From NCBI GenBank assembly GCA_910579925.1, contig CAJTVY010000034.1, forward strand, positions 1 to 38,674: DNA of 38,674 nt. Reading direction: 5' to 3'. The notes under the pieces were generated by a model. It worked only from the letters and a program-made list of their open reading frames with translations, made no database searches and was not told the origin of the DNA. Position 1 is the stretch's first letter. Each line of letters starts with the position of its first letter. Positions 1 through 8,435 of this stretch are shown one piece after another. A program made the translations under genes and the position numbers. This DNA is from an uncultured Dorea sp. (GTDB lineage: Bacteria > Bacillota > Clostridia > Lachnospirales > Lachnospiraceae).

Positions 1-73
1 ATTATCAAGGTGCTTTGTTGTTGCTCTCTTGCGACAGCTATATTAGATTATCACACCATCCATCTTTTGTCAA
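1..73 (-). promoter_or_regulatory. probable rRNA operon promoter and start of leader, reading off the left edge
   Basis: On the minus strand there is TTGACA (68-73), a 17-base spacer and TAATCT (45-50). The transcript would continue leftward through a GC-richer leader that includes a GCTGTCGC...GAGAGC hairpin-like stretch and ends at the window edge with a sequence resembling the CACCTTGATAAT segment that I recall upstream of 16S rRNA genes in Lachnospiraceae. The promoter is seen directly. The link to an rRNA operon is recalled resemblance and cannot be confirmed because the gene would lie outside the window. Confidence 0.55.
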
Positions 74-134
74 CAGCTTTTTTTAACTTTTTTATATTTT
101 TTGTTACTATTCACAGCCGCTTCGCATTCAGGAG

Positions 135-186
135 CAAAAAAATCGTAACAGCCAGTTTTACAATCATGGCTTGTTACGATTTTTTC
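135..186 (-). terminator. rho-independent terminator of the cvpA operon
   Basis: A roughly 14 bp stem with one bulged base (arms 141-154 and 167-181, around a 12-base loop) lies just beyond the stop codon of the CvpA-like gene. On the minus strand it is followed by a run of seven Ts. A T-run also exists on the plus side, so it may work in both directions and insulate the leftward rRNA-type promoter. Confidence 0.85.
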
Positions 187-193
187 TTCATAG

Positions 194-1111
194 TTATCGA
201 AAGAGAGTCGCCAGCTTCAACACTGGATTATAATCGTATAACACCTGCAGGAAACCATTTGCCTCTATCATCCGAAACATCTCTTTTCCAATGGAAGTCG
301 TAAACAGCAATGTGATGGCCAGAAACAGAACCCACACAACAATCAGCGCACCCAGCACACCCATAAGTCCTCCTGCCAGATGATTCACTGCCCCGATTCC
401 CGGAAGTTCCGCCACAATATCCAATGCAAATACAATTGCCCGGATAATAATCGTCACCAGTAGAAACGTACATAGGAAGGAAACGATATCAATGAAGAGT
501 TTCGCCATAAAGCTGCCCACATACTGCGCAAATGTCTTTACCCCAAGCTGCTTATAGATCTCACTGTTGTTGTTCACCAGCAGAAGATCCTTAAACACAT
601 CCGGCAGATCCGCACTGCGAATTGCCTCCATCTGCAGCTCCCGAGGAATCTCTGCCTCCCCGATCGCTTCAGCCGCCGATTCCTTCTGTCCTGACGTCAG
701 ACCGTCAAGAATACTGCCGGATATCCCATATTTCGCAAGCTCGCTCTTACTGATATTACCATTTACGATATCCTCAACCGTGATCCCATACTGTGCAAGC
801 GTATCCTCGTCAAGCCCCGCGGCACGCAGGACTTTTCGTACCCCTTCCGCTGTCATGCCCCCTTCACTGCCTCCTGACAGCTGCGACATTGCCGCATTTG
901 CGATTGTGTTGCTCACCTGCGTCTCAATGGCCTCATCTAGCGGAGTCATCTTCACAATGGCATCTGACACATAAGGGGTTGCGAAGAATACGACCACGAA
1001 AGTGATCAGCGTAGTTACCAGGGAAACCAGAATCTTAACCGCCCCGCGTACTGCCCCTACCACGATTGAAATCAGAAAGATCATCATTACTGTAATCAAC
1101 AACCAATTCAT
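194..1111 (-). CDS. CvpA family membrane protein
   Basis: A 305-residue integral membrane protein. The first 25 residues form a hydrophobic helix with the glycine-rich VVGAVRGAVKI segment typical of CvpA/colicin V production proteins, followed at once by a second helix (LVTTLITFVVVFFATPYV). A long polar insert (about residues 50-190), rich in Glu, Ala and Gly, separates these from two more C-terminal helices (about 205-235 and 245-275). CvpA proteins usually have about 160-180 residues, so this is a long version with a soluble insert. It is the last gene of a leftward operon, 9 bases after the DUF5711-like gene, and ends at a strong terminator. A role in envelope integrity is inferred from the family only. 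Confidence 0.75.
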   Translation of the reverse strand: MNWLLITVMMIFLISIVVGAVRGAVKILVSLVTTLITFVVVFFATPYVSDAIVKMTPLDEAIETQVSNTIANAAMSQLSGGSEGGMTAEGVRKVLRAAGLDEDTLAQYGITVEDIVNGNISKSELAKYGISGSILDGLTSGQKESAAEAIGEAEIPRELQMEAIRSADLPDVFKDLLLVNNNSEIYKQLGVKTFAQYVGSFMAKLFIDIVSFLCTFLLVTIIIRAIVFALDIVAELPGIGAVNHLAGGLMGVLGALIVVWVLFLAITLLFTTSIGKEMFRMIEANGFLQVLYDYNPVLKLATLFR

Positions 1112-1120
1112 ATCTTCTCC

Positions 1121-2368
1121 TTATTTTACAAGCCGGATCTTCTCCATCCCGTCTGCACTCATCACAATGTATTTATTTACACCTGCCACTGGAAAGATCT
1201 CCATGATGTTATTTTCCATTTCTCCTTCGAATTTCTGTATTCCATTTCTTAAAAAAATACTGCATCTCTTTCCTTCATACATAATCACTTGCCGTCCGCA
1301 AAGTTTGACATTGTCGTAATCCCCAGTGAAATCCTTCGAGATTACCACCTTACCGTCACCGTTATACAGGCGAAGTTCATACCCTTCCTTTCCTTCATTC
1401 TTAAGGATCATGCCGATATAATTCTCGTTATGGAACACGCTTCTGATCTCTTTATCAATCGCAATCAGCACTTTCTCCTCAGGCTCCTCTTTGCCATGAA
1501 AAATTGCCAGACAGTTATCTCCAACCGCCGCCGATACTCCCTGGTCAAGAAAGAATCCCGAAACCATGACCGTATCCTTATACTCCTGGCTGTACACCTG
1601 ATTGTCAGTCTTGTTCCGTCCGATCTCGCCAAAATTATAATACATAACCTTCGAGGTGATCGTCCCGTCCTGCGTATAGAAATACAGGACCTGCATCACT
1701 TTTCCATCCTTTGACAACGCAATATCCATAGGATATCCAGTGCCCACAGACGACGTCTTATGTTCAACAAGAATATTTCCCGCAGTATCATAACAGATGA
1801 TCTCTGCCGAGGAATCATTCTTAAGCACAGTACCTACAATCCCCTGCCTGGAAACCGTCACCTTCTCGATGGGCATCGAAGTATGGATCTCTCCTTTGAC
1901 CCCGTCTTCCTGGATCACAAGAATATCATTACCGCCTTTATCCGCAACCACCGCCGATTCCTGACCGGCTTCGATATACGGATTCCTGATCTGATAGGAA
2001 TGATTCCACTGCTCCTCTCCCTTCTGGTTAATATAAGAGATGCCGTCTCTGCTGTATTTTAACACACCTTTCGCAAACTCCCTGTAGCCAATGTTCGCCG
2101 CTTCTCCCTTACCATATGCATCGGTTATGCGCACCCTGCTGTACGTCTGAAGATTCACCAGAAGATACATGCCAACGGCCGCAGCCAGCAGCAAGAATAT
2201 GATTACGGCCACTTTTCCTGATTTTCTCCGCCTTCTGCCTGGTTCTCCCATTTCATTCTGAAAATCATCCTCACTATTCAATTCGTCTAAAATCTCTCTT
2301 ACAATCCTGTCTGTTGGATCTTCCTGTTCTCTGACTACATGAAGGTTTCTATCTCTTCGCCGTACCAT
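1121..2368 (-). CDS. DUF5711-like single-pass membrane protein with extracytoplasmic beta-propeller-like domain
   Basis: 415 residues from an ATG preceded by AAGGGGAG; a GTG five codons upstream would overlap that ribosome binding site and was not chosen. A basic, acidic-tailed cytoplasmic segment (1-50) with an RRRRK cluster precedes one transmembrane helix (about 52-73). The rest is repetitive beta-strand sequence with recurring KDG, NEN and YNGDGK turns, as in six- to eight-bladed propellers. It resembles the DUF5711 family of Clostridia, whose function is unknown to me. The gene sits between the LysM protein and the CvpA-like protein in one operon, which suggests a role at the cell surface or during envelope remodelling. 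No catalytic motif is visible. Confidence 0.65.
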   Translation of the reverse strand: MVRRRDRNLHVVREQEDPTDRIVREILDELNSEDDFQNEMGEPGRRRRKSGKVAVIIFLLLAAAVGMYLLVNLQTYSRVRITDAYGKGEAANIGYREFAKGVLKYSRDGISYINQKGEEQWNHSYQIRNPYIEAGQESAVVADKGGNDILVIQEDGVKGEIHTSMPIEKVTVSRQGIVGTVLKNDSSAEIICYDTAGNILVEHKTSSVGTGYPMDIALSKDGKVMQVLYFYTQDGTITSKVMYYNFGEIGRNKTDNQVYSQEYKDTVMVSGFFLDQGVSAAVGDNCLAIFHGKEEPEEKVLIAIDKEIRSVFHNENYIGMILKNEGKEGYELRLYNGDGKVVISKDFTGDYDNVKLCGRQVIMYEGKRCSIFLRNGIQKFEGEMENNIMEIFPVAGVNKYIVMSADGMEKIRLVK

Positions 2369-2422
2369 CCGTCTCCCCTTCACTGCTATTCATTCGTACC
2401 TTTATTGTAACATATTTTACCA

Positions 2423-3538
2423 CTATGGTAATAACAATTTTTGCCCGATATAGATCAGATTACCGTCTGATAAGCCGTTCATCTTACAGATTGCCTTAAC
2501 GTGCGATGTATCGCCGTATAGTTTCACACTGATGCTGTCCAGCGTATCTCCCTTCTGAACCATATAATACTTCTCATTGTCCAATTGCTCCTGTATTGTT
2601 GAAGGATCTGGAACCGTGCCTTCTGATTCTGCCCCGTTTCCTTCCGCTGTGCCCTCTCCGGCATTCGTTTCTGTATCGGCTTTACCTTCCACTCCGGATT
2701 CATCCTTCGGCTGTCCTGCAAGAGCTTCCGGATTCTCCTCGCTGACCGTCTCCGTCTGTCTCTCTGTCTTGCTGACCGACTGGGATAAAGTCTCTAGAGA
2801 ATCCTGGACTGCCGCCATCTTGTCAAAATTATTCACAGTCGAAATCCCAATTGCAAGCACTACCACCACAAGCAATGCGCTTGTAGCATAGATCAGCCTT
2901 GAACTCTGCCGTTCTTTCTCCTCTGTACGCATCCTGACAATGCTGCGGAAGTCCTTTGCCGCCTGGTCCTCAACCACCTCGCAGGGCGTCACTTTATTCT
3001 TCCCCCGCGTCATTATCATGTAATTCTGCATGTCCGGGTTTTTTTCATAATAGATGAAATGCCCGTCCATCTGAACCAGTTCGCCATTTCTGAAAGAATA
3101 GAATGTCTCTTCCTTATCCAGCGCATCCTTCCAGATAAACACGGTGTTATCCCTTTGGAATCTCCGGTTATGAACTTTTTTGATCTCGCGGTCCTGTCTC
3201 CCCGGATGTCCGTTCTCGATCAGACACCAGCCCACCGCCTCGCCGGAAGGAAAATATTTCTTGCGCTCCTCCTCCATATTCTGAAAAGCCTCTTTGTCTA
3301 TGACAATCTCCGTACCGTTCATTCGGACATCCCGGATCCCCATGGCGCCGGATATGCACACCACATCCTGCCCTTCTAACTTTAGTATCTCACCAATGAG
3401 GATAATCCCGACAGGAGTCTCTTCCGCCTGCTGCTCCTGCTGGTTCAGATAAATATCCACATAATCTTCCACGTATATCTTAGGCTCGTCACCGACGCTG
3501 CCTATCTGCCTTACGTTTTTCGGAAATTGTCTTTCCAT
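2423..3538 (-). CDS. LysM-domain membrane protein with MPN/JAB-like N-terminal domain
   Basis: 371 residues; the start is set by GAGGTGAAGAG before the ATG. Residues 21-168 look like an MPN/JAB fold: a VGIILIGE strand, a central AVGW...HPG stretch (101-113) and a C-terminal NTVFIWKDA...FIYYEKN block. The HSHPG metal-binding core is replaced by IENGHPG, so it is probably non-catalytic. One transmembrane helix (214-234) follows, then a Glu/Thr/Gly-rich linker, and a single LysM domain (324-371, starting YYMVQKGDTL and ending IGQKLLLP) that should bind peptidoglycan outside the cell. It is the first gene of the operon with the DUF5711-like and CvpA-like genes. The LysM call is firm; the MPN assignment is by eye. 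Confidence 0.75.
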   Translation of the reverse strand: MERQFPKNVRQIGSVGDEPKIYVEDYVDIYLNQQEQQAEETPVGIILIGEILKLEGQDVVCISGAMGIRDVRMNGTEIVIDKEAFQNMEEERKKYFPSGEAVGWCLIENGHPGRQDREIKKVHNRRFQRDNTVFIWKDALDKEETFYSFRNGELVQMDGHFIYYEKNPDMQNYMIMTRGKNKVTPCEVVEDQAAKDFRSIVRMRTEEKERQSSRLIYATSALLVVVVLAIGISTVNNFDKMAAVQDSLETLSQSVSKTERQTETVSEENPEALAGQPKDESGVEGKADTETNAGEGTAEGNGAESEGTVPDPSTIQEQLDNEKYYMVQKGDTLDSISVKLYGDTSHVKAICKMNGLSDGNLIYIGQKLLLP

Positions 3539-3816
3539 ATACTCTTCACCTCATTTTGCATATTTTTGCTAATGATAGCATATGGATTTTGCATATTTTA
3601 TCAATCGATGGGACTTGTCCTGGGAAATTTCCGGCATGGTGCAGGCATTTTCGACGGGTTGTCTCAAATGTATCACAATACTTGTCAGTTTTTATATTTT
3701 ATCATGAGAACAAGGGATTGTAAATCGTTATATTTCAGGCGCCATACAGCGAACGTAAAGAGCGATTGGCGTAGTTATGAAACGTAAAGTGGATTTTACA
3801 TTAGAATCCTCAACAA
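3539..3816. other. intergenic region upstream of the LysM operon
   Basis: About 280 bases without a convincing gene. The part next to the LysM gene holds a direct repeat (ATTTTGCATATTT, near 3554 and again near 3590) and a GCATATG inverted motif. The distal part has two AACGTAAAG copies about 30 bases apart (near 3750 and 3780). The promoter of the LysM operon must lie here, but I see no hexamer pair good enough to name. Confidence 0.4.
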
Positions 3817-3856
3817 AAGAAACTGCCGGGAATGAATCTTTTCCGGCAGTTTCTTA
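3815..3856 (-). terminator. terminator of the transketolase operon
   Basis: Arms GAAACTGCCGG (3819-3829) and CCGGCAGTTTC (3843-3853) form a perfect 11 bp stem. On the minus strand it is followed by TTCTTTTG, and it lies about 20 bases after the stop codon of the transketolase C-terminal subunit. Confidence 0.85.
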
Positions 3857-3874
3857 TTAATGTTTTACTACGTT

Positions 3875-4816
3875 CTATTTCACAAAAGCTTTTACTTTTT
3901 CGTAGATACTATCAGAATCCAGACCATATTTCTGAATCAGCTGTACTGCAGGGCCGGATTCGCCAAATACGTCATTGATACCGATCTTCATGACCTTTGC
4001 AGGCGCTTTCTCTGCGACCACGTCGCACACTGCGCTTCCAAGACCGCCGATAATAGAATGCTCCTCTACAGTCACAATCTTACCGGTCTTCTCTGCCGCT
4101 TTGATCACCGCCTCTTCATCGAAAGGCTTGATCGTGTGCATATTGATCACCTGTGCGCTGATTCCCTCTGCCGCCAGTTTCTCGGCAGCCGCCAGGGACT
4201 CTGACACCGGAAGGCCGGAAGCGATGATGGTAACGTCCGCCCCTTCTCTCAGAGTGATTGCTTTCCCAAGTTCAAACTGGTAGTTATCATGGTCGTTGAT
4301 CACGGGAACGGCAAGTCTGCCGAAACGCAGATATACAGGTCCTACGTGCTCATAAGCCGCCTTTACCGCAGCCTTTGCTTCCACATCATCAGACGGATTG
4401 ATCACAACCATCCCCGGAATTGTCCGCATAAGAGCAATATCCTCATTACACTGGTGAGTCGCTCCATCTTCGCCTACGGAGATACCGGCATGAGTCGCTC
4501 CAATCTTCACATTCAGCTTCGGATAGCCGATCGAATTACGCACCTGCTCAAAGGCGCGTCCCGCTGCAAACATTGCGAAGGAACTTGCGAAAGGAACCTT
4601 CCCTGTTGTAGCGATTCCAGCCGCAACGCCCATCATGTTGCTCTCTGCGATTCCGCAGTCAATATGACGCTCCGGGAATGCTTTCTTGAACACACCGGTT
4701 TTGGTTGCTGCCGCAAGATCGGCGTCTAATACAACGATATCTTCATGTTCTTTTCCCAATTCGGCTAAAGCATTGCCATAGCTCTCTCTTGTTGCAATCT
4801 TTTTTACATCTGACAT
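3875..4816 (-). CDS. transketolase, C-terminal subunit
   Basis: 313 residues carrying the pyrimidine-binding and C-terminal domains of transketolase: SYGNALAELG at the N-terminus, HIDCGIAESNMMGVAAGIA (conserved cofactor-activating Glu), FGRLAVPV, and the terminal DVFGESG segment. Together with the product of the overlapping upstream gene it forms a complete thiamine-diphosphate enzyme that moves two-carbon units between ketose and aldose phosphates. Splitting transketolase into two genes is common in Clostridia. Its ATG lies 13 bases inside the end of the N-terminal gene, with GGTGAAGCATT as ribosome binding site, so the subunits are translationally coupled. Last gene of the operon, before a strong terminator. 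Confidence 0.95.
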   Translation of the reverse strand: MSDVKKIATRESYGNALAELGKEHEDIVVLDADLAAATKTGVFKKAFPERHIDCGIAESNMMGVAAGIATTGKVPFASSFAMFAAGRAFEQVRNSIGYPKLNVKIGATHAGISVGEDGATHQCNEDIALMRTIPGMVVINPSDDVEAKAAVKAAYEHVGPVYLRFGRLAVPVINDHDNYQFELGKAITLREGADVTIIASGLPVSESLAAAEKLAAEGISAQVINMHTIKPFDEEAVIKAAEKTGKIVTVEEHSIIGGLGSAVCDVVAEKAPAKVMKIGINDVFGESGPAVQLIQKYGLDSDSIYEKVKAFVK

Positions 4817-5640
4817 AATGCTTCACCTACTTTCTCTAAATCTGCCATTGCAACCGCATACTGTTCGTCATTCGGGGCATTTCCATGCCATGCCGCCTGA
4901 TTTTCCATAAAGGAAACGTCCTTGCCCTTGATCGTCTTTGCAATGATTGCAGTGGGTTTTCCCTTTGTCTGTCTGGCCTCTTTGAAGGCTGCTGCGATCT
5001 CGTCAAAATCATTTCCGTTAATATTAATAACATGAAAATTAAATGCTTCAAATTTTTTGTCAATCGGATATGGGGAATTAACCTCATCAACCGGTCCGTC
5101 AATCTGAAGATTGTTATTGTCTACGATCACAACAAGATTGTCCAGATTCCTGTGCGCCGCAAGCATGGAAGCTTCCCACACCTGGCCCTCCTGGATCTCG
5201 CCGTCACCAAGAAGCGTATATACACGGTAATCATCATTCGATAATTTTGCGGAAATCGCCATTCCGACGGCCGCAGAGATTCCCTGTCCCAGAGAACCGC
5301 TTGACATGTCAACGCCCGGAATATGCTTCATATCCGGATGTCCCTGCAGATAGGATCCTACTTTACGCAGTGTAGTAAGATCTTCCACCGGAAAGAAACC
5401 TCTGTTCGCCAGCGTAGAATAATATCCAGGCGCCGTGTGCCCCTTGGACAGCACGAAACGGTCGCGATCTGCCTTCTTCGGGTCTGCCGGATCAACATTC
5501 ATTTCCTCAAAAAATAAATAAGTATAGATATCTGCTGCAGACAGAGAACCGCCCGGATGCCCGGACTTTGCACTGTGAACGGCAGTCACGATACCTTTGC
5601 GAACCTCATTCGCCGTCTTCATTAACTCCAACTTGTTCAT
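4804..5640 (-). CDS. transketolase, N-terminal subunit
   Basis: 278 residues from the ATG following CAGGAGGAAAACAGATAC; an in-frame extension reaching 5736 lacks a ribosome binding site and overlaps the preceding gene, so it was rejected. It holds the thiamine-diphosphate binding domain: SAKSGHPGGSLSAADIYTYL near the N-terminus, LSKGHTAPGYYS, and the GDGEIQEGQVWEA...DNNNLQIDG cofactor/metal motif. It pairs with the C-terminal subunit encoded next. Gene order LacI regulator, transaldolase-like enzyme, transketolase N, transketolase C points to a pentose phosphate or pentose-sugar unit. Confidence 0.95.
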   Translation of the reverse strand: MNKLELMKTANEVRKGIVTAVHSAKSGHPGGSLSAADIYTYLFFEEMNVDPADPKKADRDRFVLSKGHTAPGYYSTLANRGFFPVEDLTTLRKVGSYLQGHPDMKHIPGVDMSSGSLGQGISAAVGMAISAKLSNDDYRVYTLLGDGEIQEGQVWEASMLAAHRNLDNLVVIVDNNNLQIDGPVDEVNSPYPIDKKFEAFNFHVININGNDFDEIAAAFKEARQTKGKPTAIIAKTIKGKDVSFMENQAAWHGNAPNDEQYAVAMADLEKVGEALCQM

Positions 5641-5683
5641 GTATCTGTTTTCCTCCTGATTACTTTTATGATCTTTCCGTTTC

Positions 5684-6337
5684 CTACTCTCCGAATACCG
5701 CCTTATAATCAGCCTGGAACTTCGCAATTCCTGCATCTGTCAGAGGATGTCTGGTCATCTGCTCGATAACAGAATATGGAACGGTTGCAATGTCAGCGCC
5801 TGCCAGCGCACAATCCGTTACATGCATCGTATGGCGGACACTTGCAGCAATAATCTCGGTTTTAATTCCTGCAATCTGGAAGATCTGTGCAATCTCTTCA
5901 ATCAAGTCCGTTCCCCTTACGGAAATATCGTCCAGACGTCCCAGGAACGGAGATACATAGGTTGCTCCTGCCCTTGCGGCAAGAAGCGCCTGGTTCGCCG
6001 TAAAGATCAACGTTACATTCGTCTTGATCCCCTCTTTCGTCAACTGCTTACAGGCCTTCAGACCTTCTGCCGTCATCGGAATCTTAACAACCATGTTCTT
6101 GTGAATCTTTGCAATCTCTCTTCCTTCCGCAATCATTCCTTCTGCATCTACTGTCGTCGCCTTTACCTCGCCGCTGATCGGGCCGTCTACGATAGAGGCT
6201 ATCTCTGCGATCACTTCTTCGAATACCCGGCCTTCTTTCGCAATCAGAGACGGATTGGTTGTCACACCGCAGATGACTCCCATGTCATTTGCTTTTTTTA
6301 TGTCCTCTACCTTTGCTGTGTCAATGAAAAATCTCAT
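5684..6337 (-). CDS. fsa: fructose-6-phosphate aldolase / transaldolase-like protein
   Basis: 217 residues, the usual length of the short TAL/FSA subfamily. Landmarks are MRFFIDTA at the start, GVTTNPSLIAKEG, the Schiff-base lysine K85 in NMVVKIPMT, and YVSPFLGRLDD. These enzymes carry out transaldolase or fructose-6-phosphate aldolase chemistry; sequence alone does not settle which. In an operon with transketolase, the transaldolase role in the non-oxidative pentose phosphate pathway is more likely. First structural gene after the strong promoter at 6398-6426, with an AGGAGG ribosome binding site, 43 bases before the transketolase N gene. Confidence 0.92.
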   Translation of the reverse strand: MRFFIDTAKVEDIKKANDMGVICGVTTNPSLIAKEGRVFEEVIAEIASIVDGPISGEVKATTVDAEGMIAEGREIAKIHKNMVVKIPMTAEGLKACKQLTKEGIKTNVTLIFTANQALLAARAGATYVSPFLGRLDDISVRGTDLIEEIAQIFQIAGIKTEIIAASVRHTMHVTDCALAGADIATVPYSVIEQMTRHPLTDAGIAKFQADYKAVFGE

Positions 6338-6362
6338 GTTTCTTCCTCCTTTTGAATTGACG

Positions 6363-6380
6363 AGTGTTACTTATGACACT
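6363..6380. promoter_or_regulatory. candidate operator palindrome
   Basis: AGTGT-N8-ACACT lies between the -10 box of the aldolase-transketolase promoter and the start codon, a position where a bound repressor would block transcription. The LacI-type regulator encoded next door is a candidate ligand. The spacing is not the classical LacI operator with a central CG, so this is only a suggestion. Confidence 0.3.
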
Positions 6381-6397
6381 ATTTACTGGATGATTTC

Positions 6398-6426
6398 ATT
6401 ATAACGATCGGATTTACTTTGGTCAA
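6398..6426 (-). promoter_or_regulatory. sigma-A promoter of the aldolase-transketolase operon
   Basis: On the minus strand TTGACC (6421-6426), exactly 17 bases, then a perfect TATAAT (6398-6403). It lies about 60 bases upstream of the aldolase start codon and downstream of the LacI gene, so the metabolic genes have their own promoter. Confidence 0.8.
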
Positions 6427-6596
6427 TAGCGCACAAATCTATTAGTAATGTATTTTATTAATAATCACATATTATTAATATTTACGTCTTATTTTAATAG
6501 ATTCTCTTCTCTCCGGCTTTCAATTTTCAAAGGGTATCTAACGCTTTATTCCATAAGCGCCCTTCATTTTTATTAATAATAATCTGAAAGAAAACA
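6427..6596. other. AT-rich intergenic region after the LacI gene
   Basis: Contains several TTATTAATA-type AT repeats and a weak CGCTT...AAGCG hairpin near 6550-6570. No convincing terminator follows the LacI gene, so some read-through into the downstream operon is possible. Confidence 0.4.
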
Positions 6597-7709
6597 TTAA
6601 TTTTTCTTTTTCTTTCCCTTCCTTCCATTCCCTTTCGCATACCCTGTTGTTCCTCTTATAATCAGCTTTGGCTCGTACTCCACATGATAGGTGCTGATTG
6701 GTTCAATCTCAGAATAGGATGATGTATGAGAGGCTATTTTTTTCATGATAATATCGCAGGCATCCCGCCCTTTAAAAATAACGAAATGCTCTATAGTAGT
6801 CAGATCTACCTTGTGCATACGGGCAAACAGCGTATTATCGCATCCCATAACCGACATATCCGCCGGCACTCTGATCTTCGCCTCATAAAGGGCGTCCAGA
6901 ATCCCGAATGCGATCATATCATTCAGACCCACGATCGCCGTAATCCCGGATTCTTCTTTCAGCAGTTCCTGTGTCAGATCAAAACCAATCTTATACTCCG
7001 AATCAATATGCGCAACATTCAGATCGATCTCCTCTTTTGCGGCCTTTATGACCACATTCCCTTTTAAACCCGCATTCTCATACTCCTTTAAAAATCCCTC
7101 CACCCTCTTAGAACGCTGTTTCTGGCGGGCAGTCAGAGGCGGTGCAATATACGCTACATTCCGATGTCCCAGTTCCAGCAGATGTCTCGCCATAATTCGC
7201 CCAAGTTTGGAATTATCCAGTTCAACCGCATCCACATCCATCTTCTCGTTCTGATTATTTACGATTGCCACTGGGATTTTCTGTGCCAGTTCCTTCACAA
7301 GATCCATAAAACAATGGCTGGGATTGCAGGTATAGATGATTCCCAGTGGACAAAGTTCCCACATCATCTTCAGATACCGTTCCTCCATCTTCAGATCTCT
7401 CTGAGTGTTGCACACAAACAGGCCGAACCCCTGTTCTTTCGCACGCAGTTCGATCCCCTGCAACAGCATCACATAATAGGGATTGGTCAGATTCGAACAG
7501 AACACCACCAGAAGCTTCTCCTTCTTCGTTCCTTTTTTCGTCTTGCGCTTCGGCGGAACATACCCTAGTTTCTTCGCCGCCGCTTCCACTTTGTCTATGG
7601 TTTCTCTGGAGAAAGAAACATTATATTTCTTATTCAGAACCATAGATACCGTAGACTGAGACACACCGGCCTCTTTCGCAATATCTGTAGACGTGATTCT
7701 GTTTTTCAC
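6597..7709 (-). CDS. LacI family transcriptional regulator
   Basis: 370 residues from a GTG preceded by GGGAGGTGGGAAG; a longer reading starting 21 codons upstream has no ribosome binding site. The N-terminal helix-turn-helix (STDIAKEAGVSQSTVSMVLN, about residues 5-24) is a classic LacI headpiece, followed by a periplasmic-binding-protein-like effector domain (LVVFCSNLTNPYYVMLLQGI...; AIVGLNDMIAFGILDAL). The tail is very basic (GRKGKKKKN). It lies directly upstream of, and in the same direction as, the aldolase-transketolase operon and is probably its regulator, with a sugar or sugar phosphate as effector. The effector cannot be named from sequence. Confidence 0.92.
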   Translation of the reverse strand: MKNRITSTDIAKEAGVSQSTVSMVLNKKYNVSFSRETIDKVEAAAKKLGYVPPKRKTKKGTKKEKLLVVFCSNLTNPYYVMLLQGIELRAKEQGFGLFVCNTQRDLKMEERYLKMMWELCPLGIIYTCNPSHCFMDLVKELAQKIPVAIVNNQNEKMDVDAVELDNSKLGRIMARHLLELGHRNVAYIAPPLTARQKQRSKRVEGFLKEYENAGLKGNVVIKAAKEEIDLNVAHIDSEYKIGFDLTQELLKEESGITAIVGLNDMIAFGILDALYEAKIRVPADMSVMGCDNTLFARMHKVDLTTIEHFVIFKGRDACDIIMKKIASHTSSYSEIEPISTYHVEYEPKLIIRGTTGYAKGNGRKGKKKKN

Positions 7710-7739
7710 CTTCCCACCTCCCAAAACCTCTCTCAGCCC

Positions 7740-7754
7740 GGCAGGATTCCTGCC
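7740..7754. promoter_or_regulatory. 15-base perfect palindrome upstream of the LacI gene
   Basis: GGCAGGA-T-TCCTGCC lies about 30 bases before the GTG start of the LacI-type gene. It could be an autoregulatory operator or a small hairpin between recR and this gene; there is no T-run, so it is not an obvious terminator. Confidence 0.25.
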
Positions 7755-7823
7755 TAAATACCATAACGGCATCCTTCCCTTCAGCGCATGCCTCTTACAT
7801 GAACCGGCCGGTATACACTAATC

Positions 7824-8420
7824 CTATAACTGCGTCCTTCCCTCCAGGGCGCGAAGCAGCGTCACCTCATCAATATACTCCAGATCTCCGCCCACCGGAA
7901 CTCCGCTGGCAATCCTGGTGACTCTGATCCCAGCGGGCTTGATCAGCTTACTGATATACATCGCCGTCGTCTCTCCTTCAAGGCTTGAGTTGGTCGCAAT
8001 GATTACCTCTTCTACATCCCCCTCAAGCCGGCCGATCAGTTCCTTAAGTCTGATATCCTCCGGGCCGATTCCAAGCATAGGAGAGATTGCCCCATGCAGG
8101 ACGTGATACACACCGTCATATTTCCCGGTCTTCTCATACGCCGCCAGGTCGCGGATATTCTCCACCACCATAATCGTCTTATGGTCCCGTTTCCCATTAC
8201 TGCAGATGGGACATAGTTCCTGGTCCGTCAGCGTACAGCATTCCTTACAGTAACGGACATTCTTCCTTGCTTCCACCATCGTGGACGCAAGCCTCCCCAC
8301 ATCCTCCATCGGCATATGTATCAAATGAAAAGCCAGCCTTGCCGCTGACTTTGATCCTATGCCCGGAAGGCATGACAATTCTTCAATTAACCTGCTTATC
8401 TGGTTACTATAGTAATCCAT
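7824..8420 (-). CDS. recR: recombination mediator protein RecR
   Basis: 198 residues, the usual length. It has the N-terminal helix-hairpin-helix (LPGIGSKSAARLAFHL), a four-cysteine zinc finger (C58, C61, C70, C73), a Toprim domain (TIMVVENIRDLAAYEKTG) and the C-terminal segment SGVPVGGDLEYIDEVTL. RecR acts with RecO/RecF in loading RecA at gaps. It lies downstream of dnaX and ybaB in the widely conserved dnaX-ybaB-recR order, 15 bases after ybaB, with an AGGAGAG ribosome binding site. Confidence 0.97.
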   Translation of the reverse strand: MDYYSNQISRLIEELSCLPGIGSKSAARLAFHLIHMPMEDVGRLASTMVEARKNVRYCKECCTLTDQELCPICSNGKRDHKTIMVVENIRDLAAYEKTGKYDGVYHVLHGAISPMLGIGPEDIRLKELIGRLEGDVEEVIIATNSSLEGETTAMYISKLIKPAGIRVTRIASGVPVGGDLEYIDEVTLLRALEGRTQL

Positions 8421-8435
8421 CCCTGCTCTCCTGTG

